Position numbers and translations under genes: made by a program
Assembly (NCBI GenBank): GCA_947497185.1
Contig: CANMFL010000003.1
Span: 248,001-312,000 of the forward strand
DNA: 64,000 nucleotides
Direction: 5' to 3'
Source of the DNA: an uncultured Paracoccaceae bacterium
GTDB taxonomy: Bacteria > Pseudomonadota > Alphaproteobacteria > Rhodobacterales > Rhodobacteraceae
Shown: piece by piece, positions 27,152-36,726 of the stretch
How positions within the stretch are numbered: the first letter of the stretch is position 1
Layout of the letters: each line of letters opens with the position of its first letter
The notes under the pieces: model-generated
Databases searched by the model: none
The model's input: only the letters and a program-made list of their open reading frames with translations
What the model was told of the DNA's origin: nothing

Positions 27152-29223
27152 TCGGCGGCTATTCCTTGCAGTTTGCGCCCTTTCGCGGCGAGGATCAGGG
27201 GCACGCATTGGGTGGGACTGTCGTGGATCGTGACGCAATCGAGGCATCCAAAACATTCAGAATACTGGATTTCGCCCGTTTTCTTGATCGCGCCGTAGTT
27301 GCATTTCACTTTGCATAATTGGCAAGGTGATCCGCATTCTGCACGGCGTTCAATCCAATCGCGCCCCCGGACGAGCCCGCCGATTGCCATGACTGCGCCA
27401 AGCGGGCAAACGTAGCGGCAAAAGCCTTTGAACAGGACCATCGACAACAATAAAAGCCCTGCCGCGTAGGCCACGTAGTACCATTCGCGGATGAAGAACG
27501 TGGTGATTGCGGTCTTGAATGGTTCGACTTCGATCGCTTTGTCGAGGCGTGCGGGAGCAATGAAGATCAATGCGATCATGCCTGCGAGGACGATGTATTT
27601 GATCCATTTCAGGCGGTCATCCCATACGGCGGATGGTTCGATTTGCGGGATGCGTAGGGCGCGGCCGATGTGATGTGCGAATTCTTGCAACGCGCCGAAC
27701 GGGCACAGCCAACCGCAGAAAAGCCCCCTGCCCCACAGAACAAAACCGACGATGCTGACAGCCCAGATGAATAGTGAAAACGGGTCGTAGAGTAGAAAGC
27801 TGAGGCTGCCGCCTTCGAATGTTGTGCGGATCAGCGCGATTGGCGTGGCGATGGACAGTTGACCTTGGCCCCACCACCCGATGAAACCCGTCATAAAAGC
27901 GAGGATTGTCAGGCGGATAGGTGTGAAATAACGATGGCCCGCGAGGCGGCTTAGGTTCGTTCCCAAGAGCGCAACAAGGCCGATGAGGAACACGCTGAGA
28001 ATGATGAGGTCGGTGGAGCGGTTATAGAGTGCGTCGAGCCATGGTGGTCGTGGTTTGATGACTTCGGGACGCGAGAAAAAGCGGTCATCGGTGGAAAGCG
28101 TGGTGGCCAGTGTGACTGATCCCATCTCTGGTTGGAATACGCCATGGGCGCGTAACGCTTTGATATTCAATGTCCATTCAGCGGTTGGATCAAAGCCAAG
28201 CCGCCTATCTGTCCGCAAGATCAAGGCTGCCCCGTCGTGAAGTTCCTCGGGCAGGTCAGGATGAAGCTGGATGAAAATGTCGGCGTCGCGGAACGCAATC
28301 GGGAAACCACCTTGGTCCGCGCTGATCAGATCGGGGGAGGTATTTCGGACGAAATCATCGGTGACAAGACCGTGGCGTCCTGTTTCGATCAGCAGGATCG
28401 GCTCGTCCGTGGTCGATATCGCCATGAAGTCCTGAAGTTCCTCAAAACTACCTGATGAAAGGACAGCGCGCGCGATGGATTGCGGGCCAAGATCCACGGC
28501 CCACAAATCAAGATAGACACCATCTGGATCGGAATTCCCTTCTGGATCATCAAATTCCCATATAGTTCCTTTGAAGTCCTCGGCCACTTCGGCGTTGGTA
28601 AATGTGGTTCTGGTCACGATGCCTTGGGCGATCAATTCGTCCCATTTCAGGTCCTCGGAATAATCAGGGTTTGGGTAGGCAGGCGGGCCGCTGGATATGC
28701 CGCCCATCTTTTCACGCGCGACCTTAAGCGCGGCGGCAAGGATGCTTTCGTGAGCGATGCGCACTGACGCCGTGGCCTTTGTCACGCCGTCCAAATAGAC
28801 CAACGCGGACCCTTCGCTGCCCGCCCCATAAGGCGATCCGACCACGAGAGAGTCCGAAATCGAATGGCCGCGATACTGCTCGAAAAACTTGTGAAACGCA
28901 GCTTCACCGAGGCCGGATACGAAGATCGGTTCGTTGTGGGAAATGAGTTTGACGTCCAAAAAACGGCCATCAAGATCGAGCACCACGAGCATGTTGATCG
29001 ACGCGCCAGAAAAGCCGGGCAATGGCGCCATAGGTTCGGTTTCGAACACATATCCGGCCTCTGCGCCGCCGGAATTGAGCAATTGCCACACACCTTGGTC
29101 ATTTAGTTGTTCGCCCAACTCCATCGGCGGCGCGATATAGGGTTCCAAAACGTCGCGGCCTAAGGGCTCTGCCGTAGTTGTCGCGGCCCAAAGTACCGCA
29201 AATATGATCATGAAAAACCGCAT
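27148..29223 (-). CDS. NosR/NirI-family membrane flavo-iron-sulfur protein
   Basis: This 691-residue protein has an N-terminal signal or anchor and a periplasmic FMN-binding domain (about 60-180). A second large periplasmic region follows, then about five membrane segments carrying two CX3CP motifs (FCGWLCP and FCRYVCP). The C-terminal ferredoxin-like Cys set is ECGSPCQLCKVKC and CFGCLDC. NosR passes electrons to nitrous oxide reductase, but no nos genes are present. Next to ApbE and PQQ genes it may instead link quinone or periplasmic redox to another enzyme. Family sure, partner unknown. Confidence 0.88.
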   Translation of the reverse strand: MRFFMIIFAVLWAATTTAEPLGRDVLEPYIAPPMELGEQLNDQGVWQLLNSGGAEAGYVFETEPMAPLPGFSGASINMLVVLDLDGRFLDVKLISHNEPIFVSGLGEAAFHKFFEQYRGHSISDSLVVGSPYGAGSEGSALVYLDGVTKATASVRIAHESILAAALKVAREKMGGISSGPPAYPNPDYSEDLKWDELIAQGIVTRTTFTNAEVAEDFKGTIWEFDDPEGNSDPDGVYLDLWAVDLGPQSIARAVLSSGSFEELQDFMAISTTDEPILLIETGRHGLVTDDFVRNTSPDLISADQGGFPIAFRDADIFIQLHPDLPEELHDGAALILRTDRRLGFDPTAEWTLNIKALRAHGVFQPEMGSVTLATTLSTDDRFFSRPEVIKPRPPWLDALYNRSTDLIILSVFLIGLVALLGTNLSRLAGHRYFTPIRLTILAFMTGFIGWWGQGQLSIATPIALIRTTFEGGSLSFLLYDPFSLFIWAVSIVGFVLWGRGLFCGWLCPFGALQEFAHHIGRALRIPQIEPSAVWDDRLKWIKYIVLAGMIALIFIAPARLDKAIEVEPFKTAITTFFIREWYYVAYAAGLLLLSMVLFKGFCRYVCPLGAVMAIGGLVRGRDWIERRAECGSPCQLCKVKCNYGAIKKTGEIQYSECFGCLDCVTIHDSPTQCVPLILAAKGRKLQGIAAE

Positions 29224-29327
29224 TGGCGTGATCCTATGCGGCAAGGTCAATCCGGCCTATGCGACTTAGGTCAAGGGTGTGCATTTTGGATTTGGGGTCG
29301 GTGTGCATTTCGTGACAAGGTGCTTTT

Positions 29328-30086
29328 ATGACGCTAGAAAACCCAAAAATGACCAACGGAATTATGGTGCTTTCCATCGTTGGATTGGTCGCGTTTTGGT
29401 GGATTTTGGCGTTGATCAAGGCGGACCCGACGGTGCTGCCTACGCCTTCGGCGGTTTGGGAAATTATCCAAAAAGAGGCCGCATCAGGGGCGTTGGCAGA
29501 GCATCTGTTAGCCACGATTTGGCGGGTCGCAGCAGCATTCGGATTGGCTATGACACTAGGGCTGATCATCGGGATTGCGATGGGCCTGAACCGGACGTTG
29601 GACCTGTGGTTTAGCTCGTGGTTGGTGGTGTTTCTGAACATCCCCGCACTGGTGGTTATCGTGCTATGCTACTTGTGGATTGGCTTGAACGAAGTGGCCG
29701 CGATTACGGCTGTTGCGCTGAACAAAACAGCGATGGTAGCAACGACAATTCGTGAAGGAACACGGGCACTTGACCCAAAATTGAATGACATGGCGCGGTC
29801 ATTTCAAATGAGCCGATTTGACCGCCTACGACACATCACGCTACCACAGTTATGGCCGTTCATCGCGTCCACAACGCGCAACGGCTTGGCGATCATTTGG
29901 AAGATCGTTTTGGTCGTCGAATTTTTAGGTCGCAGCAACGGCGTTGGCTTTCAAATCCACCTCTATTTTCAGCTGTTCGAAATTGGCTATGTGATGGCCT
30001 ACGCGTTAAGCTTTGTTACTTTAATCTTAATCCTCGAATGGACAGTTATTCAGGCATGGGAACGGCGGGTCACGCGGTGGCGATAA
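29328..30086 (+). CDS. ABC transporter permease (nitrate/sulfonate/taurine type)
   Basis: This 252-residue protein has six membrane segments and the EAA-type coupling loop (REGTRALDPKLNDMARSFQM followed by a permease-typical LPQLWPFI). It is of the SsuC/TauC family. By family it fits the binding protein and ATPase at 18241-19839, 9.5 kb away, which lack a permease. The two halves enclose the PQQ cluster. An alternative partner outside the window cannot be excluded. Confidence 0.87.
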   Translation: MTLENPKMTNGIMVLSIVGLVAFWWILALIKADPTVLPTPSAVWEIIQKEAASGALAEHLLATIWRVAAAFGLAMTLGLIIGIAMGLNRTLDLWFSSWLVVFLNIPALVVIVLCYLWIGLNEVAAITAVALNKTAMVATTIREGTRALDPKLNDMARSFQMSRFDRLRHITLPQLWPFIASTTRNGLAIIWKIVLVVEFLGRSNGVGFQIHLYFQLFEIGYVMAYALSFVTLILILEWTVIQAWERRVTRWR

Positions 30087-30109
30087 CGTTTCCTTAATCT
30101 CGGAGTGTT

Positions 30110-30589
30110 ATGGTGGTCCGAACAGCCACTGCTCGGATCAGATATATGGAAAATCGCCAAACATCGATGACGGTCAGCCCACAGATTGAGGATGCGGGCC
30201 TATTCCAGAATACTGTCTGTCATATTGATGTCGATTTGATCCCCGTCATGCGCAAAAATAACCGCGACGATCTGATCGTGACGGGGCTGGTGAAAGGCGA
30301 TTTGGAAATCGCGGTGACTTTTGCTGGCCGCCGCAGTGATGAAACCGCGACGATTATCGCGCGATTGACGGCGCTGTTGGACGCCCAACAACACGTCGCA
30401 GATGTCAGAAAAAGCAGACTACCTATGCGGATCGAAGGTGCATGGCGACCGCAGTTTACAGCAGACGGCAATGGGTTCGAGACGCGCACGTTTCATTTAA
30501 TTGCAGCGCGTTGGTCCGTTCTGGACGGAAAAGGGCCGTCAGTCGAATATGGCCAGCCACCGGCGCATATCCCAAAGACGACCCTATGA
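30110..30589 (+). CDS. Conserved-type hypothetical protein (159 aa)
   Basis: I do not recognise this protein. It has GGAG 6 bases before the ATG and follows the permease by 23 bases, so it is probably co-transcribed. It looks soluble, with an amphipathic middle (TFAGRRSDETATIIARLTA) and basic patches. It has no signal peptide. It ends 8 bases before the convergent xylA stop. A role tied to the ABC importer is possible but unproved. Confidence 0.6.
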   Translation: MVVRTATARIRYMENRQTSMTVSPQIEDAGLFQNTVCHIDVDLIPVMRKNNRDDLIVTGLVKGDLEIAVTFAGRRSDETATIIARLTALLDAQQHVADVRKSRLPMRIEGAWRPQFTADGNGFETRTFHLIAARWSVLDGKGPSVEYGQPPAHIPKTTL

Positions 30590-30597
30590 TGCAGGAG

Positions 30598-31899
30598 TTA
30601 CGTGTAACGATTTACTAGATTTTCGAGACGTTCTTGGCGTCCTGATTTTGGTGTCGGATTGATGCCTTCGTTCAGTACGCGCGCCGTGATCGCATTCAGG
30701 TCGCTGTCCAGCAGTGATTTACCCGCGTCGGTTTCCCAGCCCGCGTATCTCGCGTCACGCGCTGCTTCGAGTTTCCCGTCGGTCAGCATCGCTGCGGCAG
30801 CTTTGAAACCTGCCGCGCAAGCGTCCATGCCACCAACATGGGCGAGGATCAAATCCTCTGGGTCAATGGATTGGCGGCGAAGTTTTGAATCAAAGTTGGT
30901 GCCGCCCGTTTTGAAGCCGCCAGCGCGCAGGACTTCGTAATAGGCCAAGGTCATTTCAGGCACGTTATTTGGAAATTGGTCGGTATCCCAGCCGGATTGG
31001 TAGTCGTTCCGGTTCATATCGATGGATCCAAAAATCCCCAGTTCGCGGGCAAGTGCCAATTCGTGTTCAAAGGAATGTCCCGCGAGAATCGCGTGACCCT
31101 GTTCGATGTTGACCTGCACTTCACCTTCGAGGTCGAAATCCTTGAGGAAACCGTAGACCGTCGCAACGTCAAAGTCGTATTGGTGCTTTGTCGGCTCTTG
31201 CGGCTTTGGCTCGATCAAGATCGCGCCTTTGTATCCCATCTTATGTTTGTAATCGACGACCATTTGCAGCATCCGTCCGGCCTGCTGTCGTTCGCGCCCC
31301 ATGTCGGTGTTGAGCAGTGTTTCATAGCCTTCGCGCCCGCCCCAGAGAACGTAGTTTTCACCACCCAGTTTGATCGTCGCGTCCATACAGGTTTTGATCG
31401 TCGCCGCAGAAAATGCGAACACATCTGGATCAGGGTTGGTCGCGGCACCGCTCATGAAACGCCGATGCGAGAACAGGTTGGCCGTGCCCCAAAGCAATTT
31501 CGTTCCGGTAACTTCTTGCTTTTCGGCGAAATAATCGACGATGACTTCTAGGTTGCGTGTGTTTTCCGCGAAGTCCGCACCTTCAGGCCGGACGTCCGCG
31601 TCGTGAAAGCAATAGTAGGGCACGCCAAGGATGTCGAACATTTCGAATGCGACGTCGGCCTTGAGTTTCGCGAGTTCGAGCGTGTCACCGAACCAAGGCC
31701 GCTCAAAGGTTTCGCTGCCGAATGGGTCAACGCCCGGCCATGCAAAAGAGTGCCAATAGGCCGCGCCGAAACGCAGGTGGTCCTCCATGCGTTTGCCCAT
31801 GACGACCTCGTCAGGGTTGTAGTGCCGGAAAGCGAAGTCATTGTCAGACTGCGGTCCTTCGTATTTGATTTTAGAGATGTCGTTGAAGAAATCAGTCAT
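30598..31899 (-). CDS. xylA: Xylose isomerase
   Basis: This 433-residue protein is full length. It converts D-xylose to D-xylulose with two divalent metals. Seen are [12 protein letters not shown] (catalytic His), the metal site [16 protein letters not shown], and [18 protein letters not shown] with the Asp ligands. Last gene of the minus-strand xylose operon, 2 bases after xylB. Confidence 0.97.
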   Translation of the reverse strand: MTDFFNDISKIKYEGPQSDNDFAFRHYNPDEVVMGKRMEDHLRFGAAYWHSFAWPGVDPFGSETFERPWFGDTLELAKLKADVAFEMFDILGVPYYCFHDADVRPEGADFAENTRNLEVIVDYFAEKQEVTGTKLLWGTANLFSHRRFMSGAATNPDPDVFAFSAATIKTCMDATIKLGGENYVLWGGREGYETLLNTDMGRERQQAGRMLQMVVDYKHKMGYKGAILIEPKPQEPTKHQYDFDVATVYGFLKDFDLEGEVQVNIEQGHAILAGHSFEHELALARELGIFGSIDMNRNDYQSGWDTDQFPNNVPEMTLAYYEVLRAGGFKTGGTNFDSKLRRQSIDPEDLILAHVGGMDACAAGFKAAAAMLTDGKLEAARDARYAGWETDAGKSLLDSDLNAITARVLNEGINPTPKSGRQERLENLVNRYT

Positions 31900-31901
31900 G
31901 A

Positions 31902-33338
31902 TTACAGGTCCTTAAGTACGGTATATGCGGTACGGTAGCGTGCATGGCCTTCGGAAAAGGCGGCATGCAACGCGGTGTTCGGGTCAATTGTGGTGGCGAT
32001 TGGCGGCATCGTGGCGATGTCTGCACCCGCGTCGGTTGCGGCCATCATGCCGAGCCGTGCTGCGCCTAATGCAGCACCAAAATCGCCAGCTTCGGGAAGA
32101 TGCAGCTGGATGTTCAGCGTCGTGGCGATCAAGTCGAGCCAATATTGCGACTTTGTTCCGCCACCCATTGCGAGCGCCGCTTTGATTGTCGTTCCGGTCG
32201 CGGCGAGTGCCGATTGGCAGTCCGCGAAGGCATATGTGACGCCTTCCAGCACCGCGCGCGCCGCTGCTTTTGCGTCGGTCGCGTGATCGAGATGCAGGAA
32301 TTGCCCACGCATGTTCGCGTCATTGTGCGGCGTGCGTTCGCCGCCGAGATAGGGCAAAAATAGCGTTTTTGATGGTGCTTGCAGCCCGCCAAGGTCTCTC
32401 GTGAGCTGTGCTGCCGATTGCCCTGTGAGGCGCGACAACCATTCGAGTGCATCGGTGGCGGCAAGGATCACGCCCATCTGGTGCCATGTGTCGGGGACTG
32501 CGTGGCAAAATGTGTGCACGGCGGTTGCGGGGTCCGGACGGTAGCCATTGTTGGCCGCGAACAGCACGCCCGAAGTCCCGAGCGACACAAATGCGGTGCC
32601 GTCTTTTACGACGCCTGCACCGATGGCTGCCGCTGCGTTGTCCCCCGCGCCACCTGCGACGATAGCTTGGGGTAAGCCCGTTTGTGCCGCGATATCAGCG
32701 CGAAGCCGGCCGGATTCGGCTGATCCCTCGACGAGGCGGGGCATTTGATCGCGGGTCAGGTGGCAAGCCGCGAGCAAGTCGTCGGACCAGTCGCGTTTAC
32801 CTGTGTCAAGCCATGATGTGCCTGCCGCGTCGGTCATTTCGGACACGTGTTCGCCTGTTAAGAAAAGGCGCAGGTAGTCTTTGGGCAGCAGGATTTTCGC
32901 GATTTTCGCAAAGGTTTCGGGTTCGTTTTCGCGGACCCAATCGACTTTGGGGGCCGTGAAACCGGGGAAGACGATGTTGCCTGTGATGTCGCGGAATTGT
33001 GGTGATCCGTCCATGGTGGCTGCTTGTGCGTGGCTGCGGGTGTCGTTCCATAACATGCACGGGCGCAGGACTTTGTCGTCGCGGCCGACAAGCGTCGCAC
33101 CGTGCATGTGTCCCGCAAGGCCGATGCCCCCGACGTCGCTGCAATCGTGGTTAGCGGCCAATGCAGACAGGGCCGTGATGGCCGCGTCGCACCAGCTTTG
33201 CGGGTCTTGTTCGGACCATCCGCTGTGGGGGCGTGTGACCGAAAGCGGGACCGCGTGTTCGCCTAGGATTTGTTGATCGTCGTTAACAAGGATGGCTTTG
33301 AGGGATGATGTGCCGAGGTCGAGGCCGATGAATTTCAT
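31902..33338 (-). CDS. xylB: Xylulokinase
   Basis: This 478-residue FGGY-family kinase phosphorylates D-xylulose. It has the N-terminal phosphate motif [14 protein letters not shown], the DxxG-like GHMHGATLV, and the C-terminal [16 protein letters not shown] with the adenosine-binding glycines. It starts at ATG 33338, overlapping the xylG stop as ATGA. Its product enters the pentose phosphate pathway. Confidence 0.96.
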   Translation of the reverse strand: MKFIGLDLGTSSLKAILVNDDQQILGEHAVPLSVTRPHSGWSEQDPQSWCDAAITALSALAANHDCSDVGGIGLAGHMHGATLVGRDDKVLRPCMLWNDTRSHAQAATMDGSPQFRDITGNIVFPGFTAPKVDWVRENEPETFAKIAKILLPKDYLRLFLTGEHVSEMTDAAGTSWLDTGKRDWSDDLLAACHLTRDQMPRLVEGSAESGRLRADIAAQTGLPQAIVAGGAGDNAAAAIGAGVVKDGTAFVSLGTSGVLFAANNGYRPDPATAVHTFCHAVPDTWHQMGVILAATDALEWLSRLTGQSAAQLTRDLGGLQAPSKTLFLPYLGGERTPHNDANMRGQFLHLDHATDAKAAARAVLEGVTYAFADCQSALAATGTTIKAALAMGGGTKSQYWLDLIATTLNIQLHLPEAGDFGAALGAARLGMMAATDAGADIATMPPIATTIDPNTALHAAFSEGHARYRTAYTVLKDL

Positions 33339-34081
33339 GCGGCCGCCTTCGGGTTTTTACCGAGGATGATCATCGACAGAATGTCGTCTTCGGTCACGTC
33401 TTCGACCCGTTCAGCGCCGACCATTTGACCATTTTTCATCACAGCAACACGGTCGCAGAGTTCCATCATTTCGCGGGTGTCGTGGCTGATCAAGAAGATG
33501 CCGAGGCCCTGCTTTTTCAACTCTTGGATCAATTCCGCCACCATTGCGGTTTCGTGAACGCCGAGCGCCGCTGTCGGTTCATCCATGATCAAGATTTTCG
33601 CGTTGAAATAGACCGCACGCGCAATTGCGACGGATTGGCGCTGCCCGCCGGACAAGGCCGACACAGGTTCCTTCAGCTTTTTGAAGTTTGGATTGAGGCG
33701 GGCCATGATCTTGCGGGTTTCAGCCTCCATCCGGTCATCGTCAACAAAGCCCATCGCGTTGGTTAACTCGCGCCCAAGGAACAAGTTCGACGCCGCATCA
33801 AGGTTATCGGCCAGCGCAAGTGTCTGATAAATGGTCTCAATTGCGTTATCACGTGCGTCGCGGGGCGAGTTGATCTGGACCTTTTTGCCGTTGATCCAAA
33901 TTTCGCCGCTGTCCATTTTATAAGCGCCCGAGAGCATTTTGATCAGCGTCGATTTGCCAGCACCGTTGTGACCCAGCAGGCCCACAACTTCGCCAGGATT
34001 AAGCGAGATCGAGACGTTATCGACCGCCTGCACACCGCCGAACGCGATAGAGACGTTTTTCATTTCGACGAGAGGTGCCAT
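33335..34081 (-). CDS. xylG: Xylose ABC transporter ATP-binding protein
   Basis: This 248-residue ATPase has Walker [10 protein letters not shown], signature [14 protein letters not shown] and Walker [13 protein letters not shown]. It is about half the length of the E. coli XylG, with a single nucleotide-binding domain; this short form is known in some alphaproteobacterial sugar systems. It overlaps xylB and touches xylH (stop TAA shares a base with the ATG). Confidence 0.93.
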   Translation of the reverse strand: MAPLVEMKNVSIAFGGVQAVDNVSISLNPGEVVGLLGHNGAGKSTLIKMLSGAYKMDSGEIWINGKKVQINSPRDARDNAIETIYQTLALADNLDAASNLFLGRELTNAMGFVDDDRMEAETRKIMARLNPNFKKLKEPVSALSGGQRQSVAIARAVYFNAKILIMDEPTAALGVHETAMVAELIQELKKQGLGIFLISHDTREMMELCDRVAVMKNGQMVGAERVEDVTEDDILSMIILGKNPKAAA

Positions 34082-35361
34082 TATTTTGCTCCTACGCGTT
34101 TGCGATATTGAATGTCGATAAAGACGGCGAAGACGAGAACCGCACCGACGACGATGTTTTGCAGCGGCGCGTCAACGCCGACCATCGCCATGCCTGACTG
34201 CAGCGATTGCATGATCAACGCGCCGAGGATCGCGCCGTAGATCGTGCCGATCCCGCCGGACAACGCGGTGCCGCCGATGACGGCTGCAGCGATGACGCGC
34301 AATTCGTCTAGCGTGCCCAAGTCATTGGAATGGTTAGCAAGACGCGCTGAAGCGACCACCGCAGCGATGGCGCAAAGTGCCCCCATCAGCGCAAAGATTT
34401 TCACCGTCAACATGCGGGTGTTGATGCCAGAGAGTTCTGCCGCATCAGGGTTGCCGCCCGTCGCAAAGATGTAGCGCCCAAAGCGGGTGCGCCGTGCGAT
34501 GACCGTCATTACGGCGGCAATACCGATCAGTAAAAGCACCGAAATTGGCAGGCCGTAGACCGCGTTGCAGCCTTCTGCGACGTCGCAACCGTAGCGTGAT
34601 GGATCACGGGCGACGACCCGTTCAGGCACTGCATAATTCGTGAGAACACCGATGAAGCCTGCGATTGCGGCGACGGCAATGCCCGCGATTGTCAGTTCTG
34701 CCCACATCGGCTTCACGGAGAAGCCATGCGTTGCCTTGGTGTGGCGCGATTTGAAGATCGCAAAGAGTACAAAGGCAATCGCAGCAAGCCCCAGCGCCCA
34801 GCTTAGCGGTCCGCCAAGTGTGCCGTTGATGCCGCCGAATGTCATGAAAGTCTGATCAAGCGGCCCGATGGTCTGCCCTGCGGTTTGATACCAGCCAACG
34901 TTGCGCCAGATCAGGAAGCCGCCAAGCGTCACGATAAAGGCCGGAATACCTTGGTAACCGATCAACCAACCGTTGAACGCGCCGATCAGCGCGCCCAGTG
35001 CGACGCCAACCATAATCGCAATCCACGGTATCGCCCAATGGCCGATTTCGAGAAATTCAGGGAGCCAGCGCACTTGGGTCATCGCCATGAGCGCGGAACA
35101 GGCCGCGAGGATTGCGCCGACGGACAGGTCGATGTGGCGGGTCACGATCACGAAAACCATGCCAGTTGCCATGATGCCAACGCTGGCGGTTTGGATCGTA
35201 AGGTTAAAGATATTGCGCGGCGTTAAGAACCTTCCGCCAGTTAGGATATTAAAGGCGACTGCCACAATGATAAACGCAGCGATCATGCCAAGCAGGCGCA
35301 TGTCGAGCTCTAGGGTTTGCACAAAACTGCGCTTGGGCGGGATTTTGGTTTGGTCAGACAT
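34081..35361 (-). CDS. xylH: Xylose ABC transporter permease
   Basis: This 426-residue protein has about ten to twelve membrane segments and the CUT2 sugar permease pattern ([38 protein letters not shown]). I use the ATG at 35361 ([13 protein letters not shown]) rather than 35385, since it is the better start for a charged cytoplasmic N-terminus. It forms the pore with XylG. Confidence 0.93.
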   Translation of the reverse strand: MSDQTKIPPKRSFVQTLELDMRLLGMIAAFIIVAVAFNILTGGRFLTPRNIFNLTIQTASVGIMATGMVFVIVTRHIDLSVGAILAACSALMAMTQVRWLPEFLEIGHWAIPWIAIMVGVALGALIGAFNGWLIGYQGIPAFIVTLGGFLIWRNVGWYQTAGQTIGPLDQTFMTFGGINGTLGGPLSWALGLAAIAFVLFAIFKSRHTKATHGFSVKPMWAELTIAGIAVAAIAGFIGVLTNYAVPERVVARDPSRYGCDVAEGCNAVYGLPISVLLLIGIAAVMTVIARRTRFGRYIFATGGNPDAAELSGINTRMLTVKIFALMGALCAIAAVVASARLANHSNDLGTLDELRVIAAAVIGGTALSGGIGTIYGAILGALIMQSLQSGMAMVGVDAPLQNIVVGAVLVFAVFIDIQYRKRVGAK

Positions 35362-35441
35362 AACGCTCTCTTGTTCTGAGCCCACGCACGCGAAGTGGGG
35401 CCGACAGAGTTCAATAAGATGTGGGGTGGATTGTGTCGCTA

Positions 35442-35469
35442 TGGGGCCCGCGACAGATCGCGGACCCCA
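35442..35469 (-). other. Strong hairpin between xylF and xylH
   Basis: TGGGGCCCGCGA (35442-35453) and TCGCGGACCCCA (35458-35469) form a 12-bp stem with one G-T and a four-base loop, in the gap after the xylF stop. No T-run follows on the minus strand, so it probably stabilises the xylF message so that the binding protein is made in excess of the permease. Confidence 0.7.
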
Positions 35470-35484
35470 ACCGGGAGAAAACCC

Positions 35485-36513
35485 TTAGTTACAAGGTGCC
35501 GGACCGTCAGTGACGCCTTGGCACAGCGCCTCTTGTGTGATCCAGCCTGCGTCGACAACAACGGAGAGGTTGTCAGCGGTGATAGGGATCGGCGCCAAGA
35601 ACAGCGCGTTCAGTTCGGTGCCAGCAGGGGACGTCCATTCAATGCCGTCTTCGATTGCGACCTTTTCACCGTTTGCGTTGGCGAGTTCTGCCGCGATAGC
35701 ACCAGCTGTTGCACCCAGTACGCGGGCATCTTTCCAGACGGATACGGTTTGCGTGCCCAATGCGACGCGGTTCAGTGCGGCGTGATCACCGTCTTGGCCG
35801 GACACGGGAATGCCTTCCATGCCTTGTGCGGTCAATGCGGCCACAACACCACCAGCGGTGCCATCATTTGACGCCACAACAGCATCAACACCATTGTCGT
35901 TCGCCGTCAGGATCTGTTCCATGTTGCGCTGTGCGTTCGCTGGCAACCAGCCGTCGGTGTAAGCTTCGTCAACGATGGTGATGTCACCCGCGTCGATGGC
36001 CGCTTGCAGGATTTCCTGCTGACCGCCGCGCAAGAAGTCAGCGTTCGGATCAGTTGGCGAGCCTTTGATCATGACGTAGCGGCCAGATGGCGCTGCTTCG
36101 ATCACGGCACGCGCCTGCATCCGGCCTACTTCGACGTTGTCGAATGTCAGGTAGAACGCACGGCTGTCTTCGATCAAACGGTCATAGCCCACGACAGGGA
36201 TGCCTTCGGCGTCGGCGGCATCAATTGCAGGCCCGATCGCAGAGCTGTCTTGCGCGAGAATGATCAGCGCATCAACGCCCTGGGCGATCAGGCTTTCGAC
36301 GTCAGACAATTGTTTGGCGGAAGATGATTGCGCGTCGGCAGAGATATAAGTCGCACCAGCAGCTTCCAAAGCGCCTTTGATGGCCGCTTCATCTGTTTTC
36401 CAGCGCTCTTCTTGAAAGTTTGACCAGCTGACGCCGACAGTGATGTCTTGCGCAAATGCCGTCGAGCCGAAACCGGCGACAGCAATAGCGGCTGCGATAA
36501 CGTGTTTATGCAT
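35485..36513 (-). CDS. xylF: D-xylose-binding periplasmic protein
   Basis: This 342-residue protein has a signal peptide (HVIAAAIAVAGFGSTAFAQD, cut before Gln23-Asp) and the CUT2 binding fold: ITVGVSWSNFQEERWKTDEA, SLIAQGVDALIILAQDSSAI and VVASNDGTAGGVVAAL. GGAGGAAAAC lies before the ATG at 36513, a strong ribosome site. First gene of the xyl operon. Confidence 0.96.
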   Translation of the reverse strand: MHKHVIAAAIAVAGFGSTAFAQDITVGVSWSNFQEERWKTDEAAIKGALEAAGATYISADAQSSSAKQLSDVESLIAQGVDALIILAQDSSAIGPAIDAADAEGIPVVGYDRLIEDSRAFYLTFDNVEVGRMQARAVIEAAPSGRYVMIKGSPTDPNADFLRGGQQEILQAAIDAGDITIVDEAYTDGWLPANAQRNMEQILTANDNGVDAVVASNDGTAGGVVAALTAQGMEGIPVSGQDGDHAALNRVALGTQTVSVWKDARVLGATAGAIAAELANANGEKVAIEDGIEWTSPAGTELNALFLAPIPITADNLSVVVDAGWITQEALCQGVTDGPAPCN

Positions 36514-36605
36514 GTTTTCCTCCCAGATAATGCAAGCCCTCTGCCGAATTTGCGACAAAGGATTCGGATCGGGAAATCCCGATGCCTTAAGCTTGCGCTA
36601 TTTAA

Positions 36606-36623
36606 TTTAGTTGTCAAAATAAA
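36606..36623. promoter_or_regulatory. Imperfect dyad in the xylF-xylR gap, possible XylR operator
   Basis: TTTAGTTGTCAAAATAAA pairs at 6 of 9 positions when folded about its centre and lies in the divergent gap between xylF and xylR. ROK regulators bind AT-rich dyads of this size, so it is a candidate operator. The match is weak. Confidence 0.35.
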
Positions 36624-36726
36624 AATGCACGATTTCTGGAGTTTTTCGCTAGGCGCATCGCTGTTTTGCGGTCAATATGCAGATCAGCCGAATAAATCCG
36701 GCCTCATTTATTCAGAGACTGAACTT

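Noticed and set aside
27148..29223. Naming the NosR-like gene nosR
   Set aside because: No nosZ, nosD, nosF or nosY lies nearby, so the denitrification role cannot be assigned.
16253..30589. Idea that the PQQ locus is a transposon-borne island
   Set aside because: No inverted or direct repeats, integrase, transposase or tRNA junction were found at its edges.
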